The position numbers were made by a program, and so were the translations under genes. The notes under the pieces are model-generated. The model did no database searches. It was not told the DNA's origin and was given only the letters and a program-made list of their open reading frames with translations. DNA of 64,000 bases from Panacagrimonas sp. (GTDB lineage: Bacteria > Pseudomonadota > Gammaproteobacteria > Nevskiales > Nevskiaceae). Shown here piece by piece: positions 55,963 through 63,840 of the stretch (the first letter of the stretch is position 1; each line of letters starts with the position of its first letter). The stretch lies in the NCBI RefSeq assembly GCF_020697055.1, contig NZ_JAJFBP010000020.1, forward strand, positions 1 through 64,000. Reading direction: 5' to 3'.

Positions 55963-56223
55963 CTACCCGCGCGCTGACCTGCTCGGCCTGTTCGAACGCC
56001 TTCTTCGCGCATAGATGTGACGCACGATGTCCGCCCCTTCGCCGCCGCCGGTCGCCTGCGAGCCCCAGCAACGCCAGTGGTGGAGGCTCATCTCCTTGAG
56101 CCAGGACCACACCAGCGGATCGGTGATGCGGCCATTGCCGTCGCGCAGTTGCATCGCCCGCGCACCCAGGTCCTCCGCGGCGCGCGGCGTTTCACGCTCG
56201 TCCGCCAGGGTGAACCCGGCCAC
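55963..56223 (-). CDS. Hypothetical 86-aa protein, doubtful
   Basis: GTG/ATG-type open frame of 86 codons with the segment WSWLKEMSLHHWRCWGSQ and an Arg-rich end. It overlaps the end of the frame at 56192. Composition is less protein-like than in neighbouring genes and no family is recognised. It may be the remains of a longer gene running from about 56650. Confidence 0.3.
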   Translation of the reverse strand: MAGFTLADERETPRAAEDLGARAMQLRDGNGRITDPLVWSWLKEMSLHHWRCWGSQATGGGEGADIVRHIYARRRRSNRPSRSARG

Positions 56224-56653
56224 GCCGACGCCTACTGGATCGCATTCGAGCAGTCTCCTTCAAAAACGCGGACGCGGGATTGGGGCACCGAGCAGAGCAA
56301 CACCACGTGCCGAACAGCGCGCCGATGAAGATGTCGTTCGCCGATCCGGAATTGCGGCTGTCGTGGTAGTCGATCGTGCCGAAGATCGGCATCATCGCGG
56401 CGTTGAGTCCGATCAACGAGGCGAACCACAGGCGCGTCCACAGCACGAGGCGGCCTTGCCCGTGCGTCGGCAACACGGCGAAAACCAGCCAGAACGACAG
56501 CGGCACCGCGACCAGCGGAAACATCCACAAGCCCATCCGTCCCATCCAGGCATTGCCGACCTCGGTGGCCGGGATGTTGAAACGCGAGACGAGCCACGCG
56601 AGGCCATAGACGAGCAGCCAGAACGACTCCGGTCCGAGCGCATGGGCTTTCAG
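56192..56653 (-). CDS. Small membrane protein with no standard start codon
   Basis: The frame read from CTG 56653 to the stop at 56192 gives about 153 aa with three hydrophobic helices (FWLLVYGLAWLVSRFN, WMFPLVAVPLSFWLVFAVL, WTRLWFASLIGLNAAMM). This part looks genuine. However, no ATG, GTG or TTG exists before the Met at 56545, which would cut off the first helix. CTG 56653 overlaps the stop of the upstream gene as CTGA, so a rare CTG start with coupling is possible; a frameshift or sequence error is the alternative. The C-terminal Arg-rich tail looks out of frame. Confidence 0.4.
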   Translation of the reverse strand: MKAHALGPESFWLLVYGLAWLVSRFNIPATEVGNAWMGRMGLWMFPLVAVPLSFWLVFAVLPTHGQGRLVLWTRLWFASLIGLNAAMMPIFGTIDYHDSRNSGSANDIFIGALFGTWCCSARCPNPASAFLKETARMRSSRRRRGRVHPGGRA

Positions 56654-57492
56654 TCGTTCTCGAGGATCTGGCGCAAGCCGCGGTCGTCCGGCGCTTCACC
56701 ACGCACATCGTCCACGCGCCAACCCGCGCGCTCGCGTACCAGCCGATATTTCAGCCGTTTCTCGACCCAGCCGTCGGCGAATCGCACCTCGAGTTCGGCG
56801 TGATCCTTGCTGACCGTGGCCGCACCCACCGCGAACCGCGTGGGCCCTTCCTGCGAATCGGTGAAGGCATCGCCGTCGATGGGCGGTACCTCGTCCTTCG
56901 GCCGGGGTCGAGCGAAGTAGGTCTTGATCGCCGCGTTCATGGACGCGGACAGCCATTGCGTCTTGGGCGCCAGCGACGCGGGCGCAAACCCCCGGTCGCC
57001 AGCAAAGTGCGATTCGAGCAATGCCTGCACCGTGGCCTCGGGCGAGCCGGCCGCCGCGCGCGTGCCCGGCGCTCTGGACAGCGTCCAGATGCGCTCGTCG
57101 AGGACCACCAGCAGCGTGTCGCCATCGGCGCGGACGAAGTCGAATCCGGCGTTGGGGCAGGTCACGCGCCGGACCGTGTAGGGCGGCGCGCCCAGGCCCA
57201 GCTTGCGTGCCGCCTCGTCGGCGGGCGCGGGGAGCGTTCCTTCGAACAGGCCTTCGGACGGCACCTTGTCGAGAAGTTCCACGCGCGCCGGAGCACAGGC
57301 GAAAGGATCGGCGCCGCGCAGATCGCCGGGCGCGAACTCCAGGCCGCGACCCTGCAGTCCGCTGCGATCGGGCGCCGGCACCGGCCAGGGGCCGGTCATG
57401 GACATCGCGTGCGTGAAACGCCAGCGCTCGCCCGGCTGCGCCGCGGCGCAGGCGCTGAACAGCAACAGCAGCACCACTACGGCTCGTTTCAT
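56650..57492 (-). CDS. Exported protein with DUF3828-like domain
   Basis: 280 aa from ATG 57492 with signal peptide (MKRAVVVLLLLFSACAAAQ). The C-terminal half (about residues 150-270: VQALLESHFAGDRGFA, TYFARPRPKDEVPPIDGD, DGWVEKRLKYRLVRERAGW) resembles DUF3828 proteins. Cys-containing N-terminal half is unassigned. Function unknown. Divergent from the small membrane gene at 57547. Confidence 0.7.
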   Translation of the reverse strand: MKRAVVVLLLLFSACAAAQPGERWRFTHAMSMTGPWPVPAPDRSGLQGRGLEFAPGDLRGADPFACAPARVELLDKVPSEGLFEGTLPAPADEAARKLGLGAPPYTVRRVTCPNAGFDFVRADGDTLLVVLDERIWTLSRAPGTRAAAGSPEATVQALLESHFAGDRGFAPASLAPKTQWLSASMNAAIKTYFARPRPKDEVPPIDGDAFTDSQEGPTRFAVGAATVSKDHAELEVRFADGWVEKRLKYRLVRERAGWRVDDVRGEAPDDRGLRQILEND

Positions 57493-57546
57493 CGGCAGGT
57501 CTCGCGCGAGGGAAAGGGGCTCACGGCGTCTTTTCGGATTGCGCGG

Positions 57547-57801
57547 ATGCACGCCGATGCGCGGGCGTCGACGACGGTGATCTTCACCCTCGCCGCGGTC
57601 GCCTGCTTCTTCGCCGGAATCTGTGCGGTGGCCTGGATCAGCGGAGAAATTTCGATCGGGCGTCCCATGCGCGTGCATCATCGGCTCGCGCAATCCCCGG
57701 TCCGATTCTGGCTGGTGTGGGGTCTCTGGGCCAGCCTGTCGGTGGCGTCTGCATTCGGCGCGGCCTGGCTGTCTCGATACGGGCGTCGACATCGCGTCTG
57801 A
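57547..57801 (+). CDS. Small two-helix membrane protein
   Basis: 84 aa from ATG 57547. Two hydrophobic segments, VIFTLAAVACFFAGICAVAWI and WLVWGLWASLSVASAFGAAWL (positions about 10-30 and 55-75). No homology recognised. It ends 47 bases before the prpF start and may be cotranscribed with it. Confidence 0.6.
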   Translation: MHADARASTTVIFTLAAVACFFAGICAVAWISGEISIGRPMRVHHRLAQSPVRFWLVWGLWASLSVASAFGAAWLSRYGRRHRV

Positions 57802-57848
57802 CCCGCGTCTGTCGGACAATGCGCGCCTTGAACAAAGGAAACATCGAC

Positions 57849-59036
57849 GTGGCTCACGTTTCGCAGATCCGGATCCCCGCGACCTACATGCGCGGCGGCA
57901 CCAGCAAGGGCGTGTTCTTCAAGCTCACCGATCTGCCGGAACGCTGCCAGAAGCCCGGCGAGGCACGCGACAAGCTGCTGATGCGCGTGATCGGCAGCCC
58001 CGACCCGTATGCCGCGCATATCGACGGCATGGGCGGCGCCACCTCCAGCACGTCCAAGTGCGTGATGCTCTCCAAGAGCACGCAGCCGGATCACGATGTC
58101 GACTATCTCTACGGCCAGGTCTCCATCGACAAGGCCTTCGTCGACTGGAGCGGCAACTGCGGGAATCTCTCCACTGCAGCGGGTGCGTTCGCCATCCACG
58201 CCGGACTGATGGATCCCGCGCGCGTGCCGGCGAACGGAACCTGCGTCGTCCGCATCTGGCAGGCGAACATCAGGAAAACCATCATCGCGCACGTGCCGAT
58301 CAGCAACGGGCAGGTGCAGGAAACCGGTGATTTCGAACTCGACGGCGTGACCTTCCCGGCGGCCGAGATCGTGCTCGAGTTCCTGGATCCTTCTGACGAC
58401 GGCGAAGACGGCGGCTCGATGTTTCCGACCGGAAACCTGGTGGATGACCTCGAGGTGCCGGGAATCGGAACCATCAAGGCGACGATGATCACCGCGGGAA
58501 TCCCGACGATCTTCGTGAACGCAGCGGACATCGGCTACACCGGCACCGAATTGCGCGAGGCGATCAACACCAAGCCCGAGGCGTTGGCGAAGTTCGAAAC
58601 CCTCCGCGTCGCCGGCGCGCTGCGCATGGGCCTGATCAAGACGGCGGCGGAAGCCGCCAATCGGCAGCACACGCCAAAGGTCGCATTTGTTTCCAAGCCC
58701 GCGGACTACGTGTCGTCCAGCGGCAAGCAGATCAAAGCCGGCGACATCGATCTGAACGTGCGTGCGCTGTCGATGGGCAAGCTGCACCACGCGATGATGG
58801 GCACCGCCGCGGTGGCCATCGGCACCGCGGCGGCGATTCCCGGGACGCTGGTGAATCTCGCCGCCGGCGGCGGACCGCGCGAAGCCGTTCGCTTCGGTCA
58901 TCCCTCCGGCACGCTGCGCGTCGGCGCGGCGGCCGAGCGGGTCGACGGCCAGTGGATGGTGAAGAAAGCCATCATGTCGCGCTCGGCGCGCGTGTTGATG
59001 GAAGGCGTCGTGCGCGTGCCGGGGGATTCGTTCTGA
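57849..59036 (+). CDS. prpF: 2-methylaconitate cis-trans isomerase PrpF
   Basis: 395 aa from GTG 57849, nine bases after AAAGGA; ATG 57819 is an upstream alternative. Recognised by IPATYMRGGTSKGVFFKL, the hallmark start of PrpF, and by DWSGNCGNLSTAAGAFA, with the catalytic-type Cys/Lys environment. It works with AcnD to make 2-methyl-cis-aconitate. It lies 5.4 kb from acnD with unrelated genes between, so control by PrpR is doubtful. Confidence 0.93.
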   Translation: MAHVSQIRIPATYMRGGTSKGVFFKLTDLPERCQKPGEARDKLLMRVIGSPDPYAAHIDGMGGATSSTSKCVMLSKSTQPDHDVDYLYGQVSIDKAFVDWSGNCGNLSTAAGAFAIHAGLMDPARVPANGTCVVRIWQANIRKTIIAHVPISNGQVQETGDFELDGVTFPAAEIVLEFLDPSDDGEDGGSMFPTGNLVDDLEVPGIGTIKATMITAGIPTIFVNAADIGYTGTELREAINTKPEALAKFETLRVAGALRMGLIKTAAEAANRQHTPKVAFVSKPADYVSSSGKQIKAGDIDLNVRALSMGKLHHAMMGTAAVAIGTAAAIPGTLVNLAAGGGPREAVRFGHPSGTLRVGAAAERVDGQWMVKKAIMSRSARVLMEGVVRVPGDSF

Positions 59037-59045
59037 CGCAGCGAA

Positions 59046-59123
59046 GGTAGGACGGGAAAGCGAAGCGCATCCCGCCGTGTCTGGTATTCCCGGCGGAATG
59101 CGCGGCCGCTTTCCCGCCCTACC
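59046..59123. repeat. Palindromic repeat, family GGTAGGGCGGGAAAGCG, copy A
   Basis: Left arm GGTAGGACGGGAAAGCG (59046-59062) and right arm 59107-59123, 17 bp with one mismatch. Inside, AAGCGCATCCCGCCG and CGGCGGAATGCGCGGC add an inner stem. It lies between convergent prpF and yghU. A second copy is at 61499-61593. Confidence 0.85.
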
Positions 59124-59134
59124 GTTCAACCCGG

Positions 59135-60028
59135 CTACTTCGTTTCGGGCGCGATCTTGTCCTGCGTCTTCAGCTCGAAATCGCTCGCGTCGTGCCGCTC
59201 GTGCAGCTGCTCCGACGGCTCGCCCCACGTGCGGTTCACCATCCGGCCGCGCTTGGCGGCGGGACGCGCGTTGATCTGGTTCGTCCAGCGGATCACGTGC
59301 GTGTACTCGTGCACCGCCAGGAACTCGGCCGCACCGTAGATCACGCCCTGCACCAGCGCGCCGTACCACGGACAGATCGCCATGTCCGCGATCGAGTACT
59401 CGTTGCCGGCCATGTACTCGTTTTCCGCCAGGTGCCGGTTCAGCACGTCGAGCTGGCGCTTGGTCTCCATCGCGAAACGGTCGATCGGATACTTCATCTT
59501 GCTCGGCGCATACGCATAGAAATGGCCGAAGCCGCCGCCCAGGTACGGCGCCGCGCCCATCTGCCAGAACAGCCAGTTCAGCGCCTCGGTGCGCGCGCCA
59601 ACGTCCTTGGGCAGGAACGCGTCGAACTTCGTTGCGAGGTACAGCAGGATCGAACCGGATTCGAAGATGCGCACCGGCTTGCCCGGCGCGCTCTGGTCGA
59701 CCATCACCGGGATCTTCGAGTTCGGGTTGATCTTCACGTAGCCGCTGGAGAACTGGTCGCCGTTGAAGATGTTGACCAGCCAGGCGTCGTACTCCGCGCC
59801 CTTGTGTCCCAGCGCCAGCAGCTCTTCGAGCAGGATCGTGACTTTCACGCCGTTGGGCGTGCCCAGCGAATAGAGCTGCAGCGGGTGCTTGCCGACCTGC
59901 AGTTCCTTGTCGTGGGTGGGCCCGGCGATCGGGCGGTTGATGCTGGCGAACTGGCCGCCGTGTCCCTGCTCCCAGGTCCAGACCTTGGGCGGAACGTAGT
60001 CGTCGGGGTTGTGCGGGGCGTCGGTCAT
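59135..60028 (-). CDS. yghU: YghU-type glutathione transferase (disulfide reductase)
   Basis: 297 aa; E. coli YghU is 288. Nearly colinear with it as I remember: KVWTWEQGHGGQFASINRPI, GKHPLQLYSLGTPNGVKVTI, FESGSILLYLATKFD, GGGFGHFYAYAPSKM and LHERHDASDFE. E. coli YghU binds two glutathiones and reduces disulfides. Converges on prpF. Confidence 0.93.
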   Translation of the reverse strand: MTDAPHNPDDYVPPKVWTWEQGHGGQFASINRPIAGPTHDKELQVGKHPLQLYSLGTPNGVKVTILLEELLALGHKGAEYDAWLVNIFNGDQFSSGYVKINPNSKIPVMVDQSAPGKPVRIFESGSILLYLATKFDAFLPKDVGARTEALNWLFWQMGAAPYLGGGFGHFYAYAPSKMKYPIDRFAMETKRQLDVLNRHLAENEYMAGNEYSIADMAICPWYGALVQGVIYGAAEFLAVHEYTHVIRWTNQINARPAAKRGRMVNRTWGEPSEQLHERHDASDFELKTQDKIAPETK

Positions 60029-60074
60029 CGTCGGGGTCGGGAATCGGCGAGGGGGCGCTTAGCCTAACCCCGGA

Positions 60075-60323
60075 TCAGATGCGCCACTTGCGCGCGGCGG
60101 CCAGCGTCGCGCTGACCAGCAGCTTGACCTCGATGATCGCCGCATCGCGGTCGGGCCCCTCGTACTCGTAGCCGATGCAGACGCCATCGCCGTGCTCGTC
60201 GAGGGGGACGCGAAAACCGATCCCCGGAATCGGATGGGGCAGGCCCGTGAGGCGTGCGATCAGCTCGGGCTTGCCGCCGCTGCTTCTCCAGATGGTCGTC
60301 GTCCCGTTGTCCTCTTCGCTCAT
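60075..60323 (-). CDS. Hypothetical 82-aa protein
   Basis: Start chosen at ATG 60323 (MSEEDNGTTTIWRSS). Contains PIPGIGFRVPLDEHGDG and YEYEGPDRDAAIIEVKLL, and looks like a small soluble alpha/beta protein. No family recognised. Divergent from the cyclase-FHA gene with a palindrome in between. Confidence 0.55.
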   Translation of the reverse strand: MSEEDNGTTTIWRSSGGKPELIARLTGLPHPIPGIGFRVPLDEHGDGVCIGYEYEGPDRDAAIIEVKLLVSATLAAARKWRI

Positions 60324-60386
60324 TGCGCGTTCGCTCCTTGTTCGATCGCTGGGTAACACGGCCACGATCGGCCAATCCATCCGGGT

Positions 60387-60412
60387 GCGCCCCACTCCCG
60401 GGAGTAGGGCGC
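60387..60412. promoter_or_regulatory. 26-bp palindrome, candidate operator
   Basis: GCGCCCCACTCCC and GGGAGTAGGGCGC are near-perfect inverted halves (one mismatch in 13) with centre ACTCCCGGGAGT. It lies in the 188-base space between the divergent hypothetical gene and cyclase-FHA gene, 64 and 100 bases from their starts. A dimeric regulator site is likely; the regulator is unknown. Confidence 0.5.
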
Positions 60413-60511
60413 CGCCCGCGACGCGCGCCTGCGGGCCCCGTCACAGTTCCGGTGGTTGGAGGGTGAACGCTATGCCACGATCGCCTTTGCCTTATCGCCC
60501 ATGAGGGCGCC

Positions 60512-61459
60512 ATGACGCCGAGCGTCCGCCATTGCACCGTCCTGATCGTCGACATCGCCGGCTCGGTGGCGTTGCGCGCGGAGGTGGGCGAGGCCGAGGC
60601 CAGCCGGCGCATCCGGGAACTGCTGCAGGATCTGGCGGCGATCGCACGCGCCAACGGCTGCACGTTCCTGAAATCCTACGGCGACGACCTGATCGCCACG
60701 TTCGAAGGCACCGATCACGGCGCGGCGCTGGCCGCCGAATCCGCGGTCGCGATGCAGCGGCGCGCCGACGCGCTCGGCTTGCAGCTCTACTCGGGGCTGT
60801 GCGAAGGGCCGGTGGAGTTCGTCGAGAGCATGGGTCATCCCGATGCCTACGGGCAGGCGATGAATCTCGCCGCGCGACTGCACAAGCTCACCGAGGACGC
60901 GCCCGGCCGGATCTTCCTGCCGGTCGAGCTCGTGCAGATGCTGCCGGCCGACCTGCGCAAGGAGGCCTCGCTGTTTTCGTCGCGCCACATCAAGGGCTAC
61001 GGTCCGATGGAGGTGTGGACGCTGTCGTGGCGCGACCACTCGGCCACCGTCACCTACGTGCCGCCCAAGACCACCGGGACCGACGCCTTGCCGCTGCGCG
61101 CCGGGCCGCTCGCGCTGTGGCATCGCGGCAAGCGCATGGACGTCGCACCCGGCGGTGACGTGTTCGTGATCGGACGCTCGGCCAGTTGTTCGCTGCAGGT
61201 TCCGGATCCCGAGCCGCGCATCTCCACCAAGCACCTGACGATCGCGATCGAAAGCGGACTGTGGATGGCACACGACGTCAGCCGCAACGGCTGCTGGGTG
61301 CGCGACGAGCGAACCGGCGAGGAATTTCCGCTGATGCCCGGCGCCAAGGCACGCCTGCCGGGACGCGGCGCGATCTGCCTGGGCCGCTCGTTCGTCGAGG
61401 ATCCGGGCAATGCGTACGTCGTGTATTTCGAAGCGGCGCTGCGGGCGTTGAAGACGTGA
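60512..61459 (+). CDS. Class III nucleotide cyclase-FHA fusion protein, paralogue
   Basis: 315 aa with the same layout as the protein at 18516-19436. Cyclase residues: D14 (IVDIAGS), K54/D58 (FLKSYGDDL), D111, N118/R122 (AMNLAARL). FHA: GR 221-222, STKH 238-241, SRNGCW with Cys in place of the usual Thr after NG. Both therefore appear catalytically complete. No kinase is adjacent here; instead a dual-specificity phosphatase converges on it, separated by a palindromic repeat. Confidence 0.85.
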   Translation: MTPSVRHCTVLIVDIAGSVALRAEVGEAEASRRIRELLQDLAAIARANGCTFLKSYGDDLIATFEGTDHGAALAAESAVAMQRRADALGLQLYSGLCEGPVEFVESMGHPDAYGQAMNLAARLHKLTEDAPGRIFLPVELVQMLPADLRKEASLFSSRHIKGYGPMEVWTLSWRDHSATVTYVPPKTTGTDALPLRAGPLALWHRGKRMDVAPGGDVFVIGRSASCSLQVPDPEPRISTKHLTIAIESGLWMAHDVSRNGCWVRDERTGEEFPLMPGAKARLPGRGAICLGRSFVEDPGNAYVVYFEAALRALKT

Positions 61460-61498
61460 TCCGGAGCAACGAGATGTCGCTTTCCGCTTTGCGCCCAT

Positions 61499-61593
61499 CC
61501 GGTAGGGCAGGAAAGCGGCCGGCTTTTTCGGCCTCGCATCCCGCCGTGGTACTTCATCGCGACGGGATGCGCTTCGCTTTCCCGCCCTACCGG
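61499..61593. repeat. Palindromic repeat, family GGTAGGGCGGGAAAGCG, copy B
   Basis: Arms 61499-61517 and 61575-61593 (19 bp, one mismatch); inner segments match copy A (GCATCCCG, AAGCG). The right arm contains the stop codon and last codon of the phosphatase gene, so the repeat has invaded or supplied its 3' end. Confidence 0.88.
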
Positions 61594-62078
61594 ATTTCCA
61601 AATACTGCAAGACCCAGCGCACCTGTTCCGGCGTATCGGGAACGTCGAGTCGCCGCGCCTTGCTGAGCATCGGAAACAGCTGATCGCGCGGCACACCGAG
61701 CCGGGCCATCACGCACGCGGCGACCAGGCCCGAGCGGCCGATGCCCATGCGGCAGTGGATGCCGACCTTTCGACCCGACGCGATCTCGTCCGTTAGTTCA
61801 CCGACCAGCATCCGCAGCAAGGTCGCGGACGTCGGCACGCTGCGATCGACGATCGGAAACGATCGAAAGCGCAGACCTGCGCGCTCGCACTGCGCCGCCT
61901 CGTCCTGCAGGCCCAGGTCGCGCACTTCGTCCGAGGTCAGCAGCGACACGAGCGTGTCGATCCCCGCGGCGGCCAGGCCACGCATCTCCGAGGCGAGCCA
62001 TTCACCCGCGCGCGGCCGCGGCAGGATGGCCAGGCCGGCCGGCTCGATGCCGCGGATCCAGAAGAGGTCGGGAATCAC
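61587..62078 (-). CDS. Dual-specificity/tyrosine phosphatase-like protein
   Basis: 163 aa cytoplasmic phosphatase. P-loop HCRMGIGRSG with C109 and R115 (CX5R), general acid likely D78 in PIVDRSVP. Related to bacterial DSPs that act on phosphoproteins or small phosphates. Its last codons are within the palindromic repeat. A natural counterpart of the kinase at 19456-22047, but a functional link is unproven. Confidence 0.85.
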   Translation of the reverse strand: MIPDLFWIRGIEPAGLAILPRPRAGEWLASEMRGLAAAGIDTLVSLLTSDEVRDLGLQDEAAQCERAGLRFRSFPIVDRSVPTSATLLRMLVGELTDEIASGRKVGIHCRMGIGRSGLVAACVMARLGVPRDQLFPMLSKARRLDVPDTPEQVRWVLQYLEIR

Positions 62079-62120
62079 GCCGGCAGGATGCCGCGCTCCG
62101 GGATCCGGCGCACGGGCGGG

Positions 62121-63827
62121 TCAGGTCGGCTTCAGCAACCGCGCGCTGAACTCGTGCCGGTAGATGCCGCGGGGATCCAGCGCATCCAGCGTCTCGATCG
62201 CCGCGTTCCACGACGCCCCGAAGCTCTGCGGAATGATCCGGTCGAGGACGTCCGCATCGGCCCAGGCCCGGTCCGCGGTGTAGGCCCAGCCCTTGGACCA
62301 TTCGGGGCGCAGCAGCGCGTAGTCGCCGCTGAAATGGGAGAAGGCCCACTGCTCCAGGTCGCGCTTGAACGCGTGATGGCCCGGCGTGCCGGGCAACGTG
62401 GCCGCGCTCAGCCAGACCGCCGTGTCCCAGTCCGGTCGCTCGGCGACGGGTGCGATGGCGGAGAGCAGCGCCGGCTGCGCGCCGGCGATGCCGCAGTCTT
62501 CGGGACGGTCGAGACCGGTCACGCGGATCTCGATCGGCATGTTCATCGGAACCTCGCCGCGCGCCGCGCAGGCATCGCGCAGCTCGCGGTACTTGGCGAT
62601 GAAGTCGCTGACCACGCGCTGCACCTGGTCGCGCCGCGTGATCGCCACGAAGCTGCCGTGGTGGACGCGCAGGGTTTCCGGCCGCAGCCACAGCAGCAGG
62701 TCCTTCGATGCGCCCCAGAGATCGAGCGCCAGCGTCGCCAGCAGGCCGGCGGCGGTCACCGCGTAGGAAGCGGGGCCGACCAGCAGTCCGGCCGGCGGCA
62801 GGCCGGTGACCGCCTGCTCCGCCAGCTCCACGACCTCCGTGGGGAAGCTGTCGGTGAACGGATAGTTGTAGGGCTGCGTCACGACGCGTGCCGACGGCGG
62901 CTTGGCCGGACTCACGCTCCACACCTTCAGCCACGGGTTGTCGGTGAACGGATACCAGATCGCTTCGAGCCGGCCGGCGCTGTCGACGAAGCTCGCCAGG
63001 CTGCGCCCAGCGGTTCCCGGTGCGCCGAACATCTCGCTGACCGGAATGTCGATGTAGCTCATGCAGCGCAGTTTCTGCTCCGGCTCGATCGCCAGCGTGA
63101 CCTCGCTGATCAGCGCGCGACCCAGCGACACCAGCAGCGCGCCGATCTCCGGATCGCTGCGCGCGAACGTGCGCGGCGCGTAGGCGTTCGTGGTCTCGTC
63201 CCAGACGATCGCCGTGAGCATCAGCACGCGATTGCTGAGCGAGCCGTACGTCTGTCCGGCCACGCGCACCTCGCCGACGGCTGGCGCCGCGCAGCCGTGA
63301 CCATCGATCGCCAGCGCACCCCCGATCGAGATGTTGCCCAGCACCGGCGTCGAGGTGAGCCCGAAGCCGCGTGCGCCGATGAAGCCCATGATCGATTCGA
63401 GCGTCGCGCCAGCCTGCGCACGCACCGCCGGAATGCCGGCGATCTCGGTGAGCTCGATCCGGTTCAGATGCGTGAGCATGTCCGCCAGCACCAGCGGCGT
63501 GTCCGGCGTCGTGCTCTCGCTCAGCGCCAGCGGCGACCAGTTGTGCATCGCGCCGCGCGGGCGCAACGCGAAATTGTTGCGTGCGCACCAGTTCGCGACG
63601 TCGACCAGATCGTTCTCGGTCTGTGGCGTGAACGCGCGCAGGTTCGGGAAGTCGAGTTCCTGCGACCAGTTGAGGAAGGCGTCCTGGCGTTGCGCGGTGG
63701 AGGAAGGGAAGGGCTCGTCGCCGGGCGAGACCGATAGGTCATCGCCCGGCGATTGGGACGAGCAGCCCGAGCCAGCCCAGGCGGAAACAAGTCCGATCAG
63801 CAGTTCGCGTCGGCTGAGAGTGCTCAT
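62121..63827 (-). CDS. Tat-exported FAD oxidase, cholesterol-oxidase type II-like
   Basis: 568 aa from ATG 63827. N terminus SRRELLIGLVSAWAGSGC combines a twin-arginine signal with a lipobox at C22. A VAO-type FAD domain follows (about 60-260); H95 in RGAMHNWSPL is a candidate for covalent FAD attachment, as in the Brevibacterium class II cholesterol oxidase. The C-terminal half (IEIRVTGLDRPEDCGIAGA, WDTAVWLSAATLPGTPGHH) resembles the substrate-binding domain of that enzyme. Substrate unproven; a hydroxy-lipid or sterol is a fair guess. Confidence 0.82.
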   Translation of the reverse strand: MSTLSRRELLIGLVSAWAGSGCSSQSPGDDLSVSPGDEPFPSSTAQRQDAFLNWSQELDFPNLRAFTPQTENDLVDVANWCARNNFALRPRGAMHNWSPLALSESTTPDTPLVLADMLTHLNRIELTEIAGIPAVRAQAGATLESIMGFIGARGFGLTSTPVLGNISIGGALAIDGHGCAAPAVGEVRVAGQTYGSLSNRVLMLTAIVWDETTNAYAPRTFARSDPEIGALLVSLGRALISEVTLAIEPEQKLRCMSYIDIPVSEMFGAPGTAGRSLASFVDSAGRLEAIWYPFTDNPWLKVWSVSPAKPPSARVVTQPYNYPFTDSFPTEVVELAEQAVTGLPPAGLLVGPASYAVTAAGLLATLALDLWGASKDLLLWLRPETLRVHHGSFVAITRRDQVQRVVSDFIAKYRELRDACAARGEVPMNMPIEIRVTGLDRPEDCGIAGAQPALLSAIAPVAERPDWDTAVWLSAATLPGTPGHHAFKRDLEQWAFSHFSGDYALLRPEWSKGWAYTADRAWADADVLDRIIPQSFGASWNAAIETLDALDPRGIYRHEFSARLLKPT

Positions 63828-63840
63828 GCGTGTGCGTCGA

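Noticed and set aside
52503-57801. Genomic island or prophage between acnD and prpF
   Set aside because: No integrase, transposase, tRNA end, direct repeats or change in base composition seen; treated only as a gene-order difference.
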